Positions 8,338 to 18,901 are shown, numbered from the stretch's first letter. The stretch: 64,000 nucleotides of DNA from Serratia proteamaculans (GCF_008830365.1 NZ_WBKI01000001.1:62001-126000); one strand, 5' to 3'. Made by a program: numbers and translations. Notes: generated from the letters alone by a model not told the origin.

Positions 8338-8997
8338 ATGAAAGGGACATCAACGGGAAGGATCGTACAGGCCAAAGCTTATTTTTACGCATTAGGTTGC
8401 ATCACTACACGCTCACAATTCGGTGGGTACGGGATACTGGCCGATGGCGTCATGTTCGCTGTGATCGCTGAAGGGGAGCTGTATCTTCGCGCGACGGATA
8501 GCCTGGAACCAGCCTTCCGCGAACGCGGAATGGTTAATATGGTTTACTCCAAGCGTGGAGTTCCCATAACCATGCGTTATTACTGGGTTGATGAAACGCT
8601 ATGGCGGGATCGTGGAGAACTTGTAGGGTTAGCCTGGCAGGCAATTCGGGAAGCACGCCGGGAACTCAAGGTGAAAACGGATAACCAGGGGCGTCTGAAG
8701 ACCTTGCCGAACATTGACATCAATATGGAACGTTTACTCTGGCGGGCGGGCATTCGCAATGTTTATGATTTACGTCTGAACGGCGCTAAGCGCAGCTATC
8801 TTCGTTTGTTGCAGCAGCAACGCAATTTGGGCCTAAGGGTACTGCTTTCTCTGGGGGGAGCCATTGCCGGTTATCATCATGCTGCCTTACCCTCGGAAAT
8901 GCGTAGTGAGCTGACTCATTGGTTTGAGCGAACCATGTCGTTGCTTAGCCATGGACATAACCCGGGAGTTCGGGGCTTGATAAAAGACCCCGGGTGA
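8338..8997 (+). CDS. tfoX: TfoX/Sxy family competence regulator
   Basis: A 219-residue protein with the TfoX N-terminal domain (residues about 15-105, including RSQFGGYGI and MVYSKRGVPITMRYYWV) and the TfoX C-terminal domain (about 115-200, including LPNIDINMERLLWRAGIRNVYDL), in which a helix-hairpin-helix-like fold is expected. Sxy works with CRP at CRP-S sites to switch on DNA-uptake genes. ATG 8338 follows AGGAGAACGCT. It lies between sulA and yccS, as sxy does in E. coli. Confidence 0.94.
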   Translation: MKGTSTGRIVQAKAYFYALGCITTRSQFGGYGILADGVMFAVIAEGELYLRATDSLEPAFRERGMVNMVYSKRGVPITMRYYWVDETLWRDRGELVGLAWQAIREARRELKVKTDNQGRLKTLPNIDINMERLLWRAGIRNVYDLRLNGAKRSYLRLLQQQRNLGLRVLLSLGGAIAGYHHAALPSEMRSELTHWFERTMSLLSHGHNPGVRGLIKDPG

Positions 8998-11133
8998 TTA
9001 GGCCGATTTGGCAATTTGCGCATTGAGCATCGTGAGTTCCGGAAGCAATTCAATCACCAATCCAATCTGCTGTAATACCAATTGATCTTTGCTTTCCGGT
9101 TCCGGCGCTGCGTGCTGAATACGTTCTGCCAGACTTTCCAACGCCTGAGTGATGCGTTGTTCGTCCTGTTCTTCCCAATGCAGGGCGCCATCGACATAGC
9201 AAACTGCATCATTCAGCAGATCCAACGTAGCAGGGTTGTTCAGGCGCTCACGGTGGGCACCCAGCGCAGAGATATAACTCAATAAGGTGTGGTTTAAACA
9301 CAGCAGGCGAAAGGCGGCATCCTGAACTTCCTTATTGGCTTTTGGGTCGGCAGACATGTTGGATATCACCGAAGCCAACTCTGCATCACTGTTGTGTGCA
9401 TCCCGGCGAGCGATACGGTATGGAAGGCCATTATCTTTGCCCTGATGGTATTGCACCAGAATGGCATCCAGATAACGGCAGTTGGCGTTCAGCGTTTTGC
9501 TGACGACTGCCGGCAGTTGGCGGAACTTCCAGTCTGGCCAGATAAAACTGACTGCCGCCCAAGCGATGGCACACCCTAAAATCGTGTCGTAAACGCGAGG
9601 CGCGGCGACTTCAAAACCTTCACCCAGCAGGTTAAAGCACAGCAATACCAGTAGGGTAATAAACATGGTGGCGTGTGCATATTGCACGGTTCGAAAAGCA
9701 AAAAACAGCACGCCGCTGATAACAATCAGCACCATCTGGCCTTCCAGTGACGGCACAAAATAGAGGATCGGCAGACCAATAAGAATACCAGCAAGCGTGC
9801 CGATAATTCGAAGCGCCAGCCGGCGACGCGTGGCATTGTAATTCGGTTGGCAGACAAACAGACTGGTTAACAGGATCCAATAACCGTGCTGCATGCCGGT
9901 AAACTGAATAAAGGCATAACCCACGCACAACACTGTTGACATGCGGATGGCGTGGCGGAATAAGGCCGACTGAGGTGTCAGATGGCGGCTGATACGTAAG
10001 CGGATGTCGCTCCAGCCGGTGATCCGGTCATCCGACAGACTGTTCTCTTCCACCTGACCGTTGGCCAATGCCTGTTCGGACTCAATATTCGCCAACTGTG
10101 CGTCAATCGCGCGTAAATTTTTTAACAGGTGTGACAGCGCTTTGGTTAACTCACGATTTTCCGGGGTGATGGCGATGCGAGTCAGAGCTTCTTCAATACG
10201 GGCAAAGGCCGGTTCAAAGCGAGGGTTGTGCTGATACTTCTGCCGTAGCAAAATCGACTGTGCCAACTGCTGACAGGCGCGTGCTTGCATGCTGAGCAAA
10301 CGCTGGAATCGAAACAGAATATCACTGTGGCGGAATTGTCGGCTCAAGGCCTGATATTGAACGTGAGAGGAACTGGCGCGCTCATGGATATCCTGGGCAA
10401 CGAAATAATAATGCAACGTGCGGCGGGTACCGCGTTGACCTCGATCGCCTTTTAACCGCGTCAGCAATGAAACTTTGGTCTGGTTCAGAATGGTCACCAG
10501 GGCACTGTTGGCCATGGCAACATCCATCCACGGCAGGTCTGCATCATGCTCGACGTCGGGATCAAACAGGTTGGCTTTGGCATCCAGATAATTCGCCAAC
10601 TGATTGTAACAACGTGCCAGGTTTTCCTGCAATGGGCGGATAGGGAAGATCAGGTGTCCAATCAGCGTCAGCAGGTTGTACCACAGGGCACCGATGATCA
10701 GCAGCATCGGTTGTTGATACCAGGCGTCGTACATTGAAGTGCCGAGCATGGTATAGACCGCGATCAGCAGAGCACCAAACGCAATGGTGGCGTAGCGTTG
10801 CCCGAGCGCACCCAGCAAAATAAAACCGCAGGTGGAAGTGGTCAGGCCCAGCGCGAACAGCCAGGGATAAGGGAACAGCAGTTCAATGGAGGCGGAGGCG
10901 ACAAAAAAACACACCAGCGTGATCAGCAGATTGCGCAGTCTGCCAGTCAGGCGATCATCAAGATCGGTCAATGCCGCTGCCACCACCCCCAGAGTCAGGG
11001 GAATGGTGAGCTTGGGAATGGCGAGCCACCAGGGTACGGCGGCTGCGCCGGCCAGCGCAATAAAAATACGCAGGTCATAAAGCAGATTGCTGTTGTAGGC
11101 ATAACGGCGTATTGCTGGTGCAAAAGAGAGCAC
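8998..11133 (-). CDS. yccS: YccS/YhfK-family inner membrane transporter
   Basis: A 711-residue integral membrane protein with two hydrophobic blocks (about residues 20-165 and 395-515), each of several membrane segments, and a large cytoplasmic region between them. This is the FUSC/aromatic-acid-exporter-like architecture of YccS. The start is GTG, preceded by GGAGTTTTTC, and the N-terminus MLSFAPAIRRYAYNSNLLYDLRIFIALAGA fits the family. The substrate is not established. It lies just downstream of yccF in one transcription direction. Confidence 0.92.
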   Translation of the reverse strand: MLSFAPAIRRYAYNSNLLYDLRIFIALAGAAAVPWWLAIPKLTIPLTLGVVAAALTDLDDRLTGRLRNLLITLVCFFVASASIELLFPYPWLFALGLTTSTCGFILLGALGQRYATIAFGALLIAVYTMLGTSMYDAWYQQPMLLIIGALWYNLLTLIGHLIFPIRPLQENLARCYNQLANYLDAKANLFDPDVEHDADLPWMDVAMANSALVTILNQTKVSLLTRLKGDRGQRGTRRTLHYYFVAQDIHERASSSHVQYQALSRQFRHSDILFRFQRLLSMQARACQQLAQSILLRQKYQHNPRFEPAFARIEEALTRIAITPENRELTKALSHLLKNLRAIDAQLANIESEQALANGQVEENSLSDDRITGWSDIRLRISRHLTPQSALFRHAIRMSTVLCVGYAFIQFTGMQHGYWILLTSLFVCQPNYNATRRRLALRIIGTLAGILIGLPILYFVPSLEGQMVLIVISGVLFFAFRTVQYAHATMFITLLVLLCFNLLGEGFEVAAPRVYDTILGCAIAWAAVSFIWPDWKFRQLPAVVSKTLNANCRYLDAILVQYHQGKDNGLPYRIARRDAHNSDAELASVISNMSADPKANKEVQDAAFRLLCLNHTLLSYISALGAHRERLNNPATLDLLNDAVCYVDGALHWEEQDEQRITQALESLAERIQHAAPEPESKDQLVLQQIGLVIELLPELTMLNAQIAKSA

Positions 11134-11159
11134 GAAAAACTCCTCAGGCGGAGAAAAAA

Positions 11160-11612
11160 TTAACGCTGCTGGTACTGACGTCGGGCATTTTCAGTTCTGG
11201 CCTGTTGCGCCATCTCAACGGACACCACACGGCGTCCAACCGGCCACAGGGCAATAGCGGCGATTTTGAAATTGGCTATGCCTACCGGAATGCCAATAAT
11301 CGTCACGCACTGCACAATACCGGCAGCAATATGTGACAGGCACAGCCACCAGCCGAACAGGAGCAGCCAGACAATATTCAGCAGTGAACCGCTGGCGGAA
11401 AGCAGCGCATTGCTTTTTTCCGGGTACAATTCATTAACGTGAATCGCTTCGTTGCCGAAAGGCAGTAACGATAGCTTGGTGATTTCCCAGCAGGAGCGGG
11501 TTAACGGTAGGGTGATGATCAGCAGCACGCTAAATACCGTTGCGACCAGCCAGCCAAGGGTGGTGAAAAAGCCGCCTAACACAAAATTAAGAATATTCAG
11601 TACAGTACGCAT
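11160..11612 (-). CDS. yccF: YccF inner membrane protein
   Basis: A 150-residue protein matching E. coli YccF from its first residue (MRTVLNILNFVLGGFFTTLGW), with several hydrophobic segments and the repeated YccF motifs LTRSCWEI and GIPVGIANFKIAAIALWPVGRRVV. An in-frame ATG three codons upstream is also possible; homology favours 11612. Function is unknown. It is probably co-transcribed with yccS and is divergent from helD. Confidence 0.92.
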   Translation of the reverse strand: MRTVLNILNFVLGGFFTTLGWLVATVFSVLLIITLPLTRSCWEITKLSLLPFGNEAIHVNELYPEKSNALLSASGSLLNIVWLLLFGWWLCLSHIAAGIVQCVTIIGIPVGIANFKIAAIALWPVGRRVVSVEMAQQARTENARRQYQQR

Positions 11613-11778
11613 AGTCGTCATTCTGCTCTAATGATGGCCAAACCGCGATGCGGTTGCGTTTGCTATCAAAACGCAAAATCTATTCTACCCTTTTTTTAGC
11701 GCTAGAGTGCCACTGCTTATCACAGGTAAACTGGCAGATAACCGTTATTTAATCTCAACATAGTCATGGCGCGAAGAT

Positions 11779-13833
11779 ATGGAACTTAAAGCGACATCGC
11801 TGGGGAAACACCTGGCTCAGCATCCTTATAACCGTGTGCGATTGCTGCACGCCGGTGTCGAGGTGAGCGGTGAAAAGCATGAATATCTTATTCCTTTCAA
11901 TCAGTTGATTCATGTCAGGTGTAAGCGAGGCATCGTCTGGGGCGAGCTGGAGTTTGAGCTGCCGGATGAAAAAGTGGTGCGCTTGCACGGTACCGAATGG
12001 CAGGAAACTCAGCGCTTCTATCATCATCTCCAGCAGGCCTGGCAACAGTGGAGCGCCGAGATGAGTGAAGTCAGCGCCGGCGTGTTGCGCCAGCAGGTTG
12101 AACATATTCAGCGTATTGAACAGCAAGATAAGTGGTTTAAAAAATCCGAACTGGGTAAGTTGCAGCAACAAATCCGCGAGTCTTTCGGCGCCTTACCCAT
12201 GCCGGTGGCACGGTTGGATCAATTCGACAATTGCCGGGATGATTATCAGCTTTGCCAGCAATGGTTGCAGCAGGGGTTGCGCAGCGTAGGGCAGCGTAAT
12301 CAGCAATGGACCGAACGTATGCTGGAGACCTACCATGATTTCTTCCAGAGCATCGAAACCTCACCGCTGAACGACTCGCAAAGCCGCGCAGTGGTCAATG
12401 GCGAAGACTCGGTGCTGGTGCTGGCTGGGGCTGGTAGCGGTAAAACCTCTGTGCTGGTGGCGCGAGCCGGCTGGCTGCTGCGCCGTCAGGAGGCTGAACC
12501 CGGGCAAATACTGTTGCTGGCATTTGGTCGTCAGGCGGCGGAAGAGATGAACGAGCGAATTCAGGATCGCTTGGGTAGCGTGGCGATTCAGGCCAAAACT
12601 TTCCACGCGCTGGCGCTGCAAATTATTCAGCAGGGTAACCGTAAAGTGCCGGCGATCAGTAAGTTGGAAACAGACAGCAAGGCTCGACGAGCTTTGTTGA
12701 TAGCGCATTGGCAGCAGCAGTGTGCCGAGAAAAAAGCCCAGGCCAAAGGGTGGCGGCAATGGTTGATTGAAGAGCTTGAATGGGAAGTGCCTGAAGGCGA
12801 TTTTTGGCAGGATAAACGCCTGGCTGAACGGTTGGCAGGTCGGCTCGAACGCTGGCTGGGGCTGATGAGGATGCACGGCGGCAGCCAGGCCGAAATGATA
12901 GAACAGGCGGATGAAGAGATCCGTGACCTGTTCTCAAAACGTATCCGGCTGATGGCACCCTTGCTCAAGGCCTGGAAAGGCGCGCTGAAAGAGGAAGGGG
13001 CGGTTGATTTCTCCGGTCTTATCCACCAGGCGGTCAATATTCTGGAGAAAGGGCGTTTTGTCAGCCCGTGGAAGCACATTCTGGTGGATGAGTTTCAGGA
13101 TATCTCACCACAGCGTGCGCAATTGCTGGCGGCGCTGCGTAAACAAAACAAGCAAACCTGTTTGTTTGCGGTGGGTGACGACTGGCAGGCCATTTACCGC
13201 TTCAGCGGTGCCGAACTGACGTTAACCACGGCGTTTGCCGATAACTTTGGCGAAGGTGCCCAGTGCGCGCTTGATACGACTTACCGTTTCAATGAGCGCA
13301 TCGGTGAGGTGGCAAACCGCTTTGTGCAGCAGAACCCGCACCAGTTGAAAAAACCGTTGAACAGCTTGAGTAAAGGTAATAAGAAATCGGTAGTTCTGTT
13401 ACCGCATGAACAGCTTGAAAATTTGTTGGATAAGCTAAGCGGTTATGCCAAGCCGGAAGAAAGGATCCTGGTGCTGGCGCGTTACCATCATCTGAAACCG
13501 CAAGTGTTGTCAAAAGCGGTGACCCGTTGGCCCAAATTAACCATTGAGTTTATGACCATCCACGCCAGCAAAGGGCAGCAGGCTGAGTATGTGATTATCG
13601 CTGGTTTGCACGATGGCAACGACGGCTTCCCCGCGGTTGCGCGTGAGTCGGTATTGGAAGATGTGCTGCTGCCGCAACCGGAAGATTTCCCGGATGCAGA
13701 GGAGCGACGCTTGCTGTATGTGGCGCTGACTCGCGCCAAGCATCAGGTATGGCTCTTACAGGATCGCGAGCGTCCGTCGGTGTTCGTGGAACAACTGCAG
13801 GATCTTGGCGTACCGTCGCAGAAAAAACCCTGA
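11779..13833 (+). CDS. helD: DNA helicase IV (HelD)
   Basis: A 684-residue superfamily-1 helicase, the same length as E. coli HelD and collinear with it. An N-terminal family-specific domain is followed by Walker A VLAGAGSGKTSVLVARA (about residues 215-230), Walker B/DExx in HILVDEFQDISPQRAQ, motif III VGDDWQAIYRFSGA, and C-terminal motifs V-VI (FMTIHASKGQQAEYVII, EERRLLYVALTRAK). It unwinds duplex DNA 3'-5'; its role in repair/recombination overlaps other helicases. It is cytosolic and convergent with mgsA. Confidence 0.97.
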   Translation: MELKATSLGKHLAQHPYNRVRLLHAGVEVSGEKHEYLIPFNQLIHVRCKRGIVWGELEFELPDEKVVRLHGTEWQETQRFYHHLQQAWQQWSAEMSEVSAGVLRQQVEHIQRIEQQDKWFKKSELGKLQQQIRESFGALPMPVARLDQFDNCRDDYQLCQQWLQQGLRSVGQRNQQWTERMLETYHDFFQSIETSPLNDSQSRAVVNGEDSVLVLAGAGSGKTSVLVARAGWLLRRQEAEPGQILLLAFGRQAAEEMNERIQDRLGSVAIQAKTFHALALQIIQQGNRKVPAISKLETDSKARRALLIAHWQQQCAEKKAQAKGWRQWLIEELEWEVPEGDFWQDKRLAERLAGRLERWLGLMRMHGGSQAEMIEQADEEIRDLFSKRIRLMAPLLKAWKGALKEEGAVDFSGLIHQAVNILEKGRFVSPWKHILVDEFQDISPQRAQLLAALRKQNKQTCLFAVGDDWQAIYRFSGAELTLTTAFADNFGEGAQCALDTTYRFNERIGEVANRFVQQNPHQLKKPLNSLSKGNKKSVVLLPHEQLENLLDKLSGYAKPEERILVLARYHHLKPQVLSKAVTRWPKLTIEFMTIHASKGQQAEYVIIAGLHDGNDGFPAVARESVLEDVLLPQPEDFPDAEERRLLYVALTRAKHQVWLLQDRERPSVFVEQLQDLGVPSQKKP

Positions 13834-13835
13834 AC

Positions 13836-13863
13836 TTAAGGCCTGGCGGAAACCAGGCCTTAA
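13836..13863. terminator. Hairpin between helD and mgsA
   Basis: A perfect 11-bp inverted repeat, TTAAGGCCTGG / CCAGGCCTTAA around CGGAAA, sits three bases past both convergent stop regions. No long T run follows, but position and symmetry suggest a bidirectional terminator. Confidence 0.7.
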
Positions 13864-13866
13864 TGG

Positions 13867-14325
13867 TTATTTCAGGCGATCCTGCAAATAGCGTTGGTAG
13901 TCAGGGATGGCGATTTCTACTTCGCTTTTGAACAGTGAAGAGCCAATCAGAAAATCTGCGGTTGAGCGGTTGGTCGCGACGGGAATATTCCACACGGTCG
14001 CCAGGCGCAGCAGGGCTTTCACATCAGGATCATGGGGGACCGCGTTCAAGGGATCCCAGAAGAAGATCAGCATATCGATTTTGCCTTCGGCAATCAGTGC
14101 ACCAACCTGCTGGTCGCCCCCCATCGGCCCGCTCAGCATGCTATGCACCGGAATACCACTGGCTTGTTGCACCAGGTTACCGGTGGTGCCGGTGGCATAA
14201 AGTTGGTGTTGTTCCAGCACGGCCTTATTGTCTTCAACCCATGCCAACAGGGCTTGTTTACGGTGATCGTGCGCCACCAGCGCAATGTGTTTGCGCGCGG
14301 CGATAGTGCGGGTGGTAAATTCCAT
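13867..14325 (-). CDS. mgsA: Methylglyoxal synthase
   Basis: A 152-residue enzyme nearly identical to E. coli MgsA from [24 protein letters not shown] onward. It converts dihydroxyacetone phosphate to methylglyoxal and phosphate, relieving sugar-phosphate stress. The phosphate-binding TGTTGN and [11 protein letters not shown] and the catalytic-Asp region [22 protein letters not shown] are present. The start at 14325 matches the family; a longer reading would add 19 residues not found in homologues. Confidence 0.96.
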   Translation of the reverse strand: MEFTTRTIAARKHIALVAHDHRKQALLAWVEDNKAVLEQHQLYATGTTGNLVQQASGIPVHSMLSGPMGGDQQVGALIAEGKIDMLIFFWDPLNAVPHDPDVKALLRLATVWNIPVATNRSTADFLIGSSLFKSEVEIAIPDYQRYLQDRLK

Positions 14326-14449
14326 CTGGATTTCCTTCGCTAATCGGGTGATGTGCGACAGATTACTGAAACTGCTTTTCACTGCCTAGCGTTTACACCT
14401 GAAAATGCGAAGAAAGCGCGCCTTTAAATAAAGGCGTCGGCAATCTTAC

Positions 14450-15118
14450 TTAACGCACTGCCTGTTTATTGGCCCAGTGGAGAAAACGCTTCTGCGTTTC
14501 TTTGTCCGCCTGCTGATACCAGTATTGCAGCATCTGTTCGGAAACGTTTTCACCTTTCAGCGTCACCGTGGGGGAGTTTAACACTGCGCTACCCAGTGAG
14601 GAGGAGGCAGTGGAGCGTGCGTGGGTGAAGGCTGGTACGGAAGCTGGGCGTTTCTGACTATTATAATCCGCCATTACCTTTTCCAGATCGACGCTGAGCG
14701 TGACGCCATCGGGGTGCAATACATCGTGTTTCATCACCAGCGCGTTGCCGTTTTTATCGATCACCTGATAATTTAGCGTCTTATCAAATCGCTGACCGTC
14801 CCGAACATTTTCAATGCGCGGCAGCTCAATGGCAACGGAGCTGACATTTTGCGTATTGAAGGTGGCGATCAGCGGTGGTGAAGTATAGGCCGTTTGATCG
14901 TTTTGCCCTGAGCGTACAGATTTGACAACTTTAAACAGCAACTGATGTTGCCCGCCATCCAGCTCCAGGCTGTCGGCGCCTTTTAACAACGATCCTGTCA
15001 TTTTCTTGCCGTCGACCACCAGCAGGTCGATGTCAGGGGAGAGTTTCAGGGTCGTAGCCACGGCAGGCATGCTAATACTGATGCTGAGCAGCCCCGCAAC
15101 CATCAGACCAAATTTCAT
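14450..15118 (-). CDS. yccT: YccT-like DUF2057 periplasmic protein
   Basis: A 222-residue protein with signal peptide MKFGLMVAGLLSISISMPAVATT; the rest fits the DUF2057/YccT family. ATG 15118 has an excellent AAGGAGATAAC ribosome site, whereas longer in-frame starts lack one. YccT (CsgI) has been reported in E. coli as a periplasmic inhibitor of curli assembly; whether this applies here is unknown, since no csg genes are seen in the window. Confidence 0.9.
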   Translation of the reverse strand: MKFGLMVAGLLSISISMPAVATTLKLSPDIDLLVVDGKKMTGSLLKGADSLELDGGQHQLLFKVVKSVRSGQNDQTAYTSPPLIATFNTQNVSSVAIELPRIENVRDGQRFDKTLNYQVIDKNGNALVMKHDVLHPDGVTLSVDLEKVMADYNSQKRPASVPAFTHARSTASSSLGSAVLNSPTVTLKGENVSEQMLQYWYQQADKETQKRFLHWANKQAVR

Positions 15119-15379
15119 TGTTATCTCCTTATAAGTAGCATCGCTATCAGTGTTGAACACGCCACAGGTTGTGTCAAAGTTTTTCAGCATCATGGTTTGA
15201 GTTACAAATGTACACACTTATATTCATTTTGACACTTTTTAAACCGGCATATGCTGGCAGTGACAGCATCAGACCGCAAAAGTCGCCGGGAGTTTCCGGG
15301 ACCCCAGGTTTAGCCGATTTAAGGTCAATGGGTTACACTCGAAACAGGGAAATCCCCCGTTGATCATTGGGAGCGGAAA

Positions 15380-15793
15380 ATGCAAGACAACGAGATTGCC
15401 GGCCTGCTGCAGCAGGTGAAAACCATTGCGCTGGTGGGTGCCAGTGACAATCCGGCACGACCCAGTTTTGGTGTGATGGCCTATCTGCTTGCGCAGGGAT
15501 ATCAGGTTACGCCGGTCAGCCCAAAACTGGCCGGAAAAACGCTGCTAGGTCAGCAGGCCTATGGCACATTGAAAGATATTCCGCATCCGGTGGACATGGT
15601 TGACGTGTTCCGTAATTCAGAAGCGGCATACGCGGTAGCGCAAGAGGCCATTGCGATCGGTGCCAAGGCTCTATGGCTGCAAATCGGTGTTATTAATGAA
15701 CAGGCAGCGGCATTGGCAAGCGAAGCGGGGTTGAAGGTGGTGATGGATCGCTGCCCTAAAATCGAAATCCCGCGTCTGGGGCTGGAGCGCTGA
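15380..15793 (+). CDS. yccU: CoA-binding protein YccU
   Basis: A 137-residue Rossmann-type CoA-binding domain protein: [20 protein letters not shown] at the N-terminus, then [12 protein letters not shown] and the conserved DRCPKIE near the end. The family resembles the CoA-binding part of acyl-CoA synthetases (ADP-forming) but lacks catalytic domains. Function is unknown. It is convergent with hspQ across a terminator. Confidence 0.93.
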   Translation: MQDNEIAGLLQQVKTIALVGASDNPARPSFGVMAYLLAQGYQVTPVSPKLAGKTLLGQQAYGTLKDIPHPVDMVDVFRNSEAAYAVAQEAIAIGAKALWLQIGVINEQAAALASEAGLKVVMDRCPKIEIPRLGLER

Positions 15794-15794
15794 A

Positions 15795-15823
15795 AAATAA
15801 AAAGCCTGGCATAGTGCCAGGCT
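15795..15823 (-). terminator. Terminator of hspQ
   Basis: AGCCTGGC-ATAGT-GCCAGGCT (15803-15823). On the minus strand the stem is followed by TTTTATTTTTC, a good intrinsic terminator for hspQ. It may also serve yccU. Confidence 0.85.
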
Positions 15824-15852
15824 CTTATCGGGTGTTTCTCAGGCCAGGCGCA

Positions 15853-16170
15853 TCAGTTGCGCAGGCGTGGGGCTTGTAGCTGGTGTCGGATAGACTCCGC
15901 CAATTCATCCAGCGATGGTTGTTCAGGATGAGCGTCCTGGGCTTCCCCATCTAACTGTGCTTCCGCCAGATAGGTATGCACCGGTTGACCTTCTTCGTCT
16001 TCCATCACCACGTGGTACCAAGGAGCGAACCGTAGAGCGGTATTCGCCGCTATTTCATCAGCTTTAGGCTGTTCCATAGAGTATTCAGGGTCGATATCAA
16101 TCACCACCCCCAAATACCCCAGCAGCTTATGCCGAACCTGTTGTCCGATACCAAATTTGCTGGCAATCAT
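15853..16170 (-). CDS. hspQ: Heat shock protein HspQ
   Basis: A 105-residue protein of the YccV/HspQ family: [31 protein letters not shown], then a conserved [24 protein letters not shown]. HspQ stimulates degradation of certain proteins (Lon-linked) and of mutant DnaA. Start 16170 follows AGGAGGTCATC; a longer frame lacks homology. It lies beside rlmI as in E. coli. Confidence 0.94.
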   Translation of the reverse strand: MIASKFGIGQQVRHKLLGYLGVVIDIDPEYSMEQPKADEIAANTALRFAPWYHVVMEDEEGQPVHTYLAEAQLDGEAQDAHPEQPSLDELAESIRHQLQAPRLRN

Positions 16171-16231
16171 GATGACCTCCTGAGAAACAGTGCCTTGCTC
16201 TCTATATGAGGGCAAAACAGCGTATTTCAAG

Positions 16232-17422
16232 TTACATCACCCGACACGCAAACCCTTTCAAATACAGCCCTTCAGGATAAGTCGCGATAACCGGGTGATC
16301 GGCAGCCTGACGATACTGCTCTATAAATTGTACATCACGCCCGGCGTCTACAGCGGCATCGGCTAAAATTTTCTGGAATAAATCGGTTGGCATCAGACCG
16401 GAACAAGAGAAGCTGAGCAAAATACCGCCCGGGTTCAGCAATTGCAGCGCCAACATGTTGATATCTTTGTAGCCGCGGCAAGCACCGGCCAGTTGGTTCT
16501 TATTTTCGACGAACTTCGGCGGATCCATAATGATCAGGTCGAATTTCTCACCCTGAGTACGGTAGGCGCGCAGCAGTTGGAACACGTCATCACGGACAAA
16601 TTCGGCTTTGCTCAAGTCTAACTTGTTCAGCTCGACGTTCTGTTTGGCGATATCCAATGCGGCTTGCGACGTATCAACGCTGATCACCTGCGTACAGCCA
16701 CCCATCAGGGCAGACACGGCGAAGGCACCGGTATAGGAGAAGCAGTTCAGTACGCGGCGGCCGGCGGAGTAATTACGTGCTGCCAGACGGCTGTCGCGCT
16801 GGTCGAGGTAAAAACCGGTCTTATGGCCTTGCTGAATATCTACCAGCAGTTTCATGCCATGTTCGGTAATCGGCAGCAGAGCAGGGGGCAGATCGCCCAG
16901 CACCTGGCCTTGCGCTAACGGTAAACCTTCTTTTTTACGCACAGCTACGTCTGAACGATCGTAGATGGCACATTCCGGGTAACAATGCTGTAAAGCGGTA
17001 ATCAACGCGGCACGCTGATATTCAGCACCGGCGGACAGCAACTGCAACACCATGAAGTTCTGGAAGCGATCGATAGTGATGCCCGGCATGCCGTCGGATT
17101 CACCGGCAATCAGACGGTAGCTGTCCAGCCCATCACGTTTGGCAACCCAATCACGCCAGGTTTGCGCCTGTTGTAAACGGCGGATGAAGAATTCGATGTT
17201 AATCTCTTCTTCTTGCTGGAAAGTCCAGACGCGGGCGCGGATTTGCGACTCCGGCGAGTAGGCACCGCGTGCCAGCCATTTGCCCTGGGCGTCGTGAATA
17301 TCGATGGTTTCGCCAGAAAGGGCTTTACCTTCAATACGTTGAACAGCGCCGGAAAATACCCATGGGTGGCGACGGAGTAAGGACTTTTCACGTCCTTTGG
17401 CGAGATACAGGCGTACGGTCAT
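16232..17422 (-). CDS. rlmI: 23S rRNA (cytosine-1962-C5)-methyltransferase RlmI
   Basis: A 396-residue SAM-dependent methyltransferase. The N-terminal PUA RNA-binding domain (about 1-75) is followed by a central EEHEE subdomain and a C-terminal Rossmann fold with [18 protein letters not shown] (motif I), [16 protein letters not shown] (motif IV) and LSFSCSGLM, which carries the family catalytic cysteine. It methylates C1962 of 23S rRNA. It is divergent from the acylphosphatase gene, as in E. coli. Confidence 0.96.
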   Translation of the reverse strand: MTVRLYLAKGREKSLLRRHPWVFSGAVQRIEGKALSGETIDIHDAQGKWLARGAYSPESQIRARVWTFQQEEEINIEFFIRRLQQAQTWRDWVAKRDGLDSYRLIAGESDGMPGITIDRFQNFMVLQLLSAGAEYQRAALITALQHCYPECAIYDRSDVAVRKKEGLPLAQGQVLGDLPPALLPITEHGMKLLVDIQQGHKTGFYLDQRDSRLAARNYSAGRRVLNCFSYTGAFAVSALMGGCTQVISVDTSQAALDIAKQNVELNKLDLSKAEFVRDDVFQLLRAYRTQGEKFDLIIMDPPKFVENKNQLAGACRGYKDINMLALQLLNPGGILLSFSCSGLMPTDLFQKILADAAVDAGRDVQFIEQYRQAADHPVIATYPEGLYLKGFACRVM

Positions 17423-17514
17423 AATTAAGAATGCTGCCAGCTAGATAAAAAGAGTGACATCGCCGTGCAAACGCACAGGCAATACCATAAACGGAAGTCG
17501 ATAAGGGGGCGATT

Positions 17515-17793
17515 ATGACACAAGTTTGCATTGCTGCGTATGTCTATGGCGTAGTGCAAGGGGTTGGGTTTCGTTATAACACCCAGCATCATGCGACGGC
17601 GTTGGGATTGAGCGGTTACGCACGTAATCTTGATGACGGCAGCGTAGAAGTGGTGGCCTGCGGCGAACAACCTCAGGTGGATAAACTGGTGGAATGGCTG
17701 AAAAATGGCGGCCCGCGTAGCGCACGCGTTGATCGCGTGCTGGTGGAACCGCGAGGCACCGCCGATTATCAAGGCTTCAGCATTCGCTATTAG
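17515..17793 (+). CDS. yccX: Acylphosphatase
   Basis: A 92-residue protein with the acylphosphatase signature [35 protein letters not shown]. The catalytic Arg (GFRY) and Asn (ARNL) are both present, so it should hydrolyse carboxyl-phosphate bonds. ATG 17515 follows AAGGGGGCGATT. It lies between rlmI and tusE as in E. coli. Confidence 0.95.
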   Translation: MTQVCIAAYVYGVVQGVGFRYNTQHHATALGLSGYARNLDDGSVEVVACGEQPQVDKLVEWLKNGGPRSARVDRVLVEPRGTADYQGFSIRY

Positions 17794-17800
17794 CCGGGTA

Positions 17801-18130
17801 TCAGATGCATTTTACCGGTTTCGGCAGGCCGGCAATTTTGGTGGCCTGCTTGGCCGGACCTTTGGGGAACAGGCGGTAGAGATAACGGCTGTTGCCTTTC
17901 TCTTCGCCGTATTTCTGCGCCATGGCTTTGACCAGCATGCGGATCGCCGGTGAAGTATTAAATTCCAGGTAAAAGCTGCGTACGAAACGCACCACTTCCC
18001 AATGTGCCTCGGTCAGTATTAACTCTTCCTGTGTGGCCAGCAGCGGCGCCAGGGCCTCATGCCAGTCAGCGCTGTTTTTCAGGTAACCCTGTGCGTCGGT
18101 TTCAATAACCTGACCTTCATACTCCAACAT
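17801..18130 (-). CDS. tusE: Sulfur relay protein TusE
   Basis: A 109-residue DsrC-family protein. The penultimate cysteine (KPVKCI at the end) is the sulfur acceptor that takes sulfur from TusBCD and passes it to MnmA for 2-thiouridine synthesis at the tRNA wobble position. The second conserved cysteine of dissimilatory DsrC is absent, as usual for TusE. It is convergent with yccX. Confidence 0.95.
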   Translation of the reverse strand: MLEYEGQVIETDAQGYLKNSADWHEALAPLLATQEELILTEAHWEVVRFVRSFYLEFNTSPAIRMLVKAMAQKYGEEKGNSRYLYRLFPKGPAKQATKIAGLPKPVKCI

Positions 18131-18197
18131 ACTGCCTCGGTAACGGGTAATTCAGAACGGCCGCCAGTTTAGCAAACTTTTGTCGCTGCAAAAAATA

Positions 18198-18219
18198 AAG
18201 CCCCGCCGGAGCGGGGCTT
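18198..18219 (-). terminator. Terminator of yccA
   Basis: AAGCCCCGC-CGGA-GCGGGGCTT is a 9-bp perfect stem with an A-rich left flank that becomes T-rich on the minus strand, located 22 bp past the yccA stop. Confidence 0.85.
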
Positions 18220-18241
18220 TGGGTATTTCTCAGACGTTGAA

Positions 18242-18901
18242 TCAGTTGCTGCGCGCGAAGCCCAGAATGCTCAACAGGCTGATGAACATGTTGTACAGCG
18301 ACACGTACAGACTGACGGTGGCGCGAATGTAGTTAGTTTCGCCGCCGTGGATAATGTTGCTGGTTTCCCACAGGATGGCACCGGCGGAGAACAGGATAAA
18401 CAGCGCGCTAATGGCCAGATGCAGGGCAGGGATCTGCAGGAACAGGTTGGCGATAACGGCAACCAGCAGCACCACAAAACCGGCCATCATCATCCCGGAC
18501 AGGAACGACATATCCTTGCGCGTGGTCAGCACGTAGGCCGAACAGCAGAAGAACACCACCGCGGTGCCACCCAGTGCCAGCATGATCAGGTCGCCGGCTC
18601 CGGTATTAATGAACGAACTGAGGATCGGCCCCAGGGCGTAACCCATAAAACCGGTCAGCGCGAAGGCCGCCAGAATGCCCGCTGGGCTGTTCGCCAGCTT
18701 ATGTGTCAGGAACATCAGTCCATAGAAACCGACCAGCATCAGCAACAGGCCCGGCGCCGGCAGCCCCAGCATGGTGCTGGCTGTTGCGGTAAGCGCAGAA
18801 AAAGCCAGCGTCAGCGAAAGCAGGAAATAGGTGTTACGCAGAACCTTATGTGTACTCAGTAACGAGTCACGCGAGGAGGATGAGACGACAATACGGTCCA
18901 T
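18242..18901 (-). CDS. yccA: Bax inhibitor-1 family protein YccA
   Basis: A 219-residue protein with about seven transmembrane helices, belonging to the BI-1/UPF0005 family. E. coli YccA is a substrate and modulator of the membrane protease FtsH, interacting with HflKC. The hydrophilic N-terminus [25 protein letters not shown] is the part FtsH engages. It lies next to serT, as in E. coli. Confidence 0.95.
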   Translation of the reverse strand: MDRIVVSSSSRDSLLSTHKVLRNTYFLLSLTLAFSALTATASTMLGLPAPGLLLMLVGFYGLMFLTHKLANSPAGILAAFALTGFMGYALGPILSSFINTGAGDLIMLALGGTAVVFFCCSAYVLTTRKDMSFLSGMMMAGFVVLLVAVIANLFLQIPALHLAISALFILFSAGAILWETSNIIHGGETNYIRATVSLYVSLYNMFISLLSILGFARSN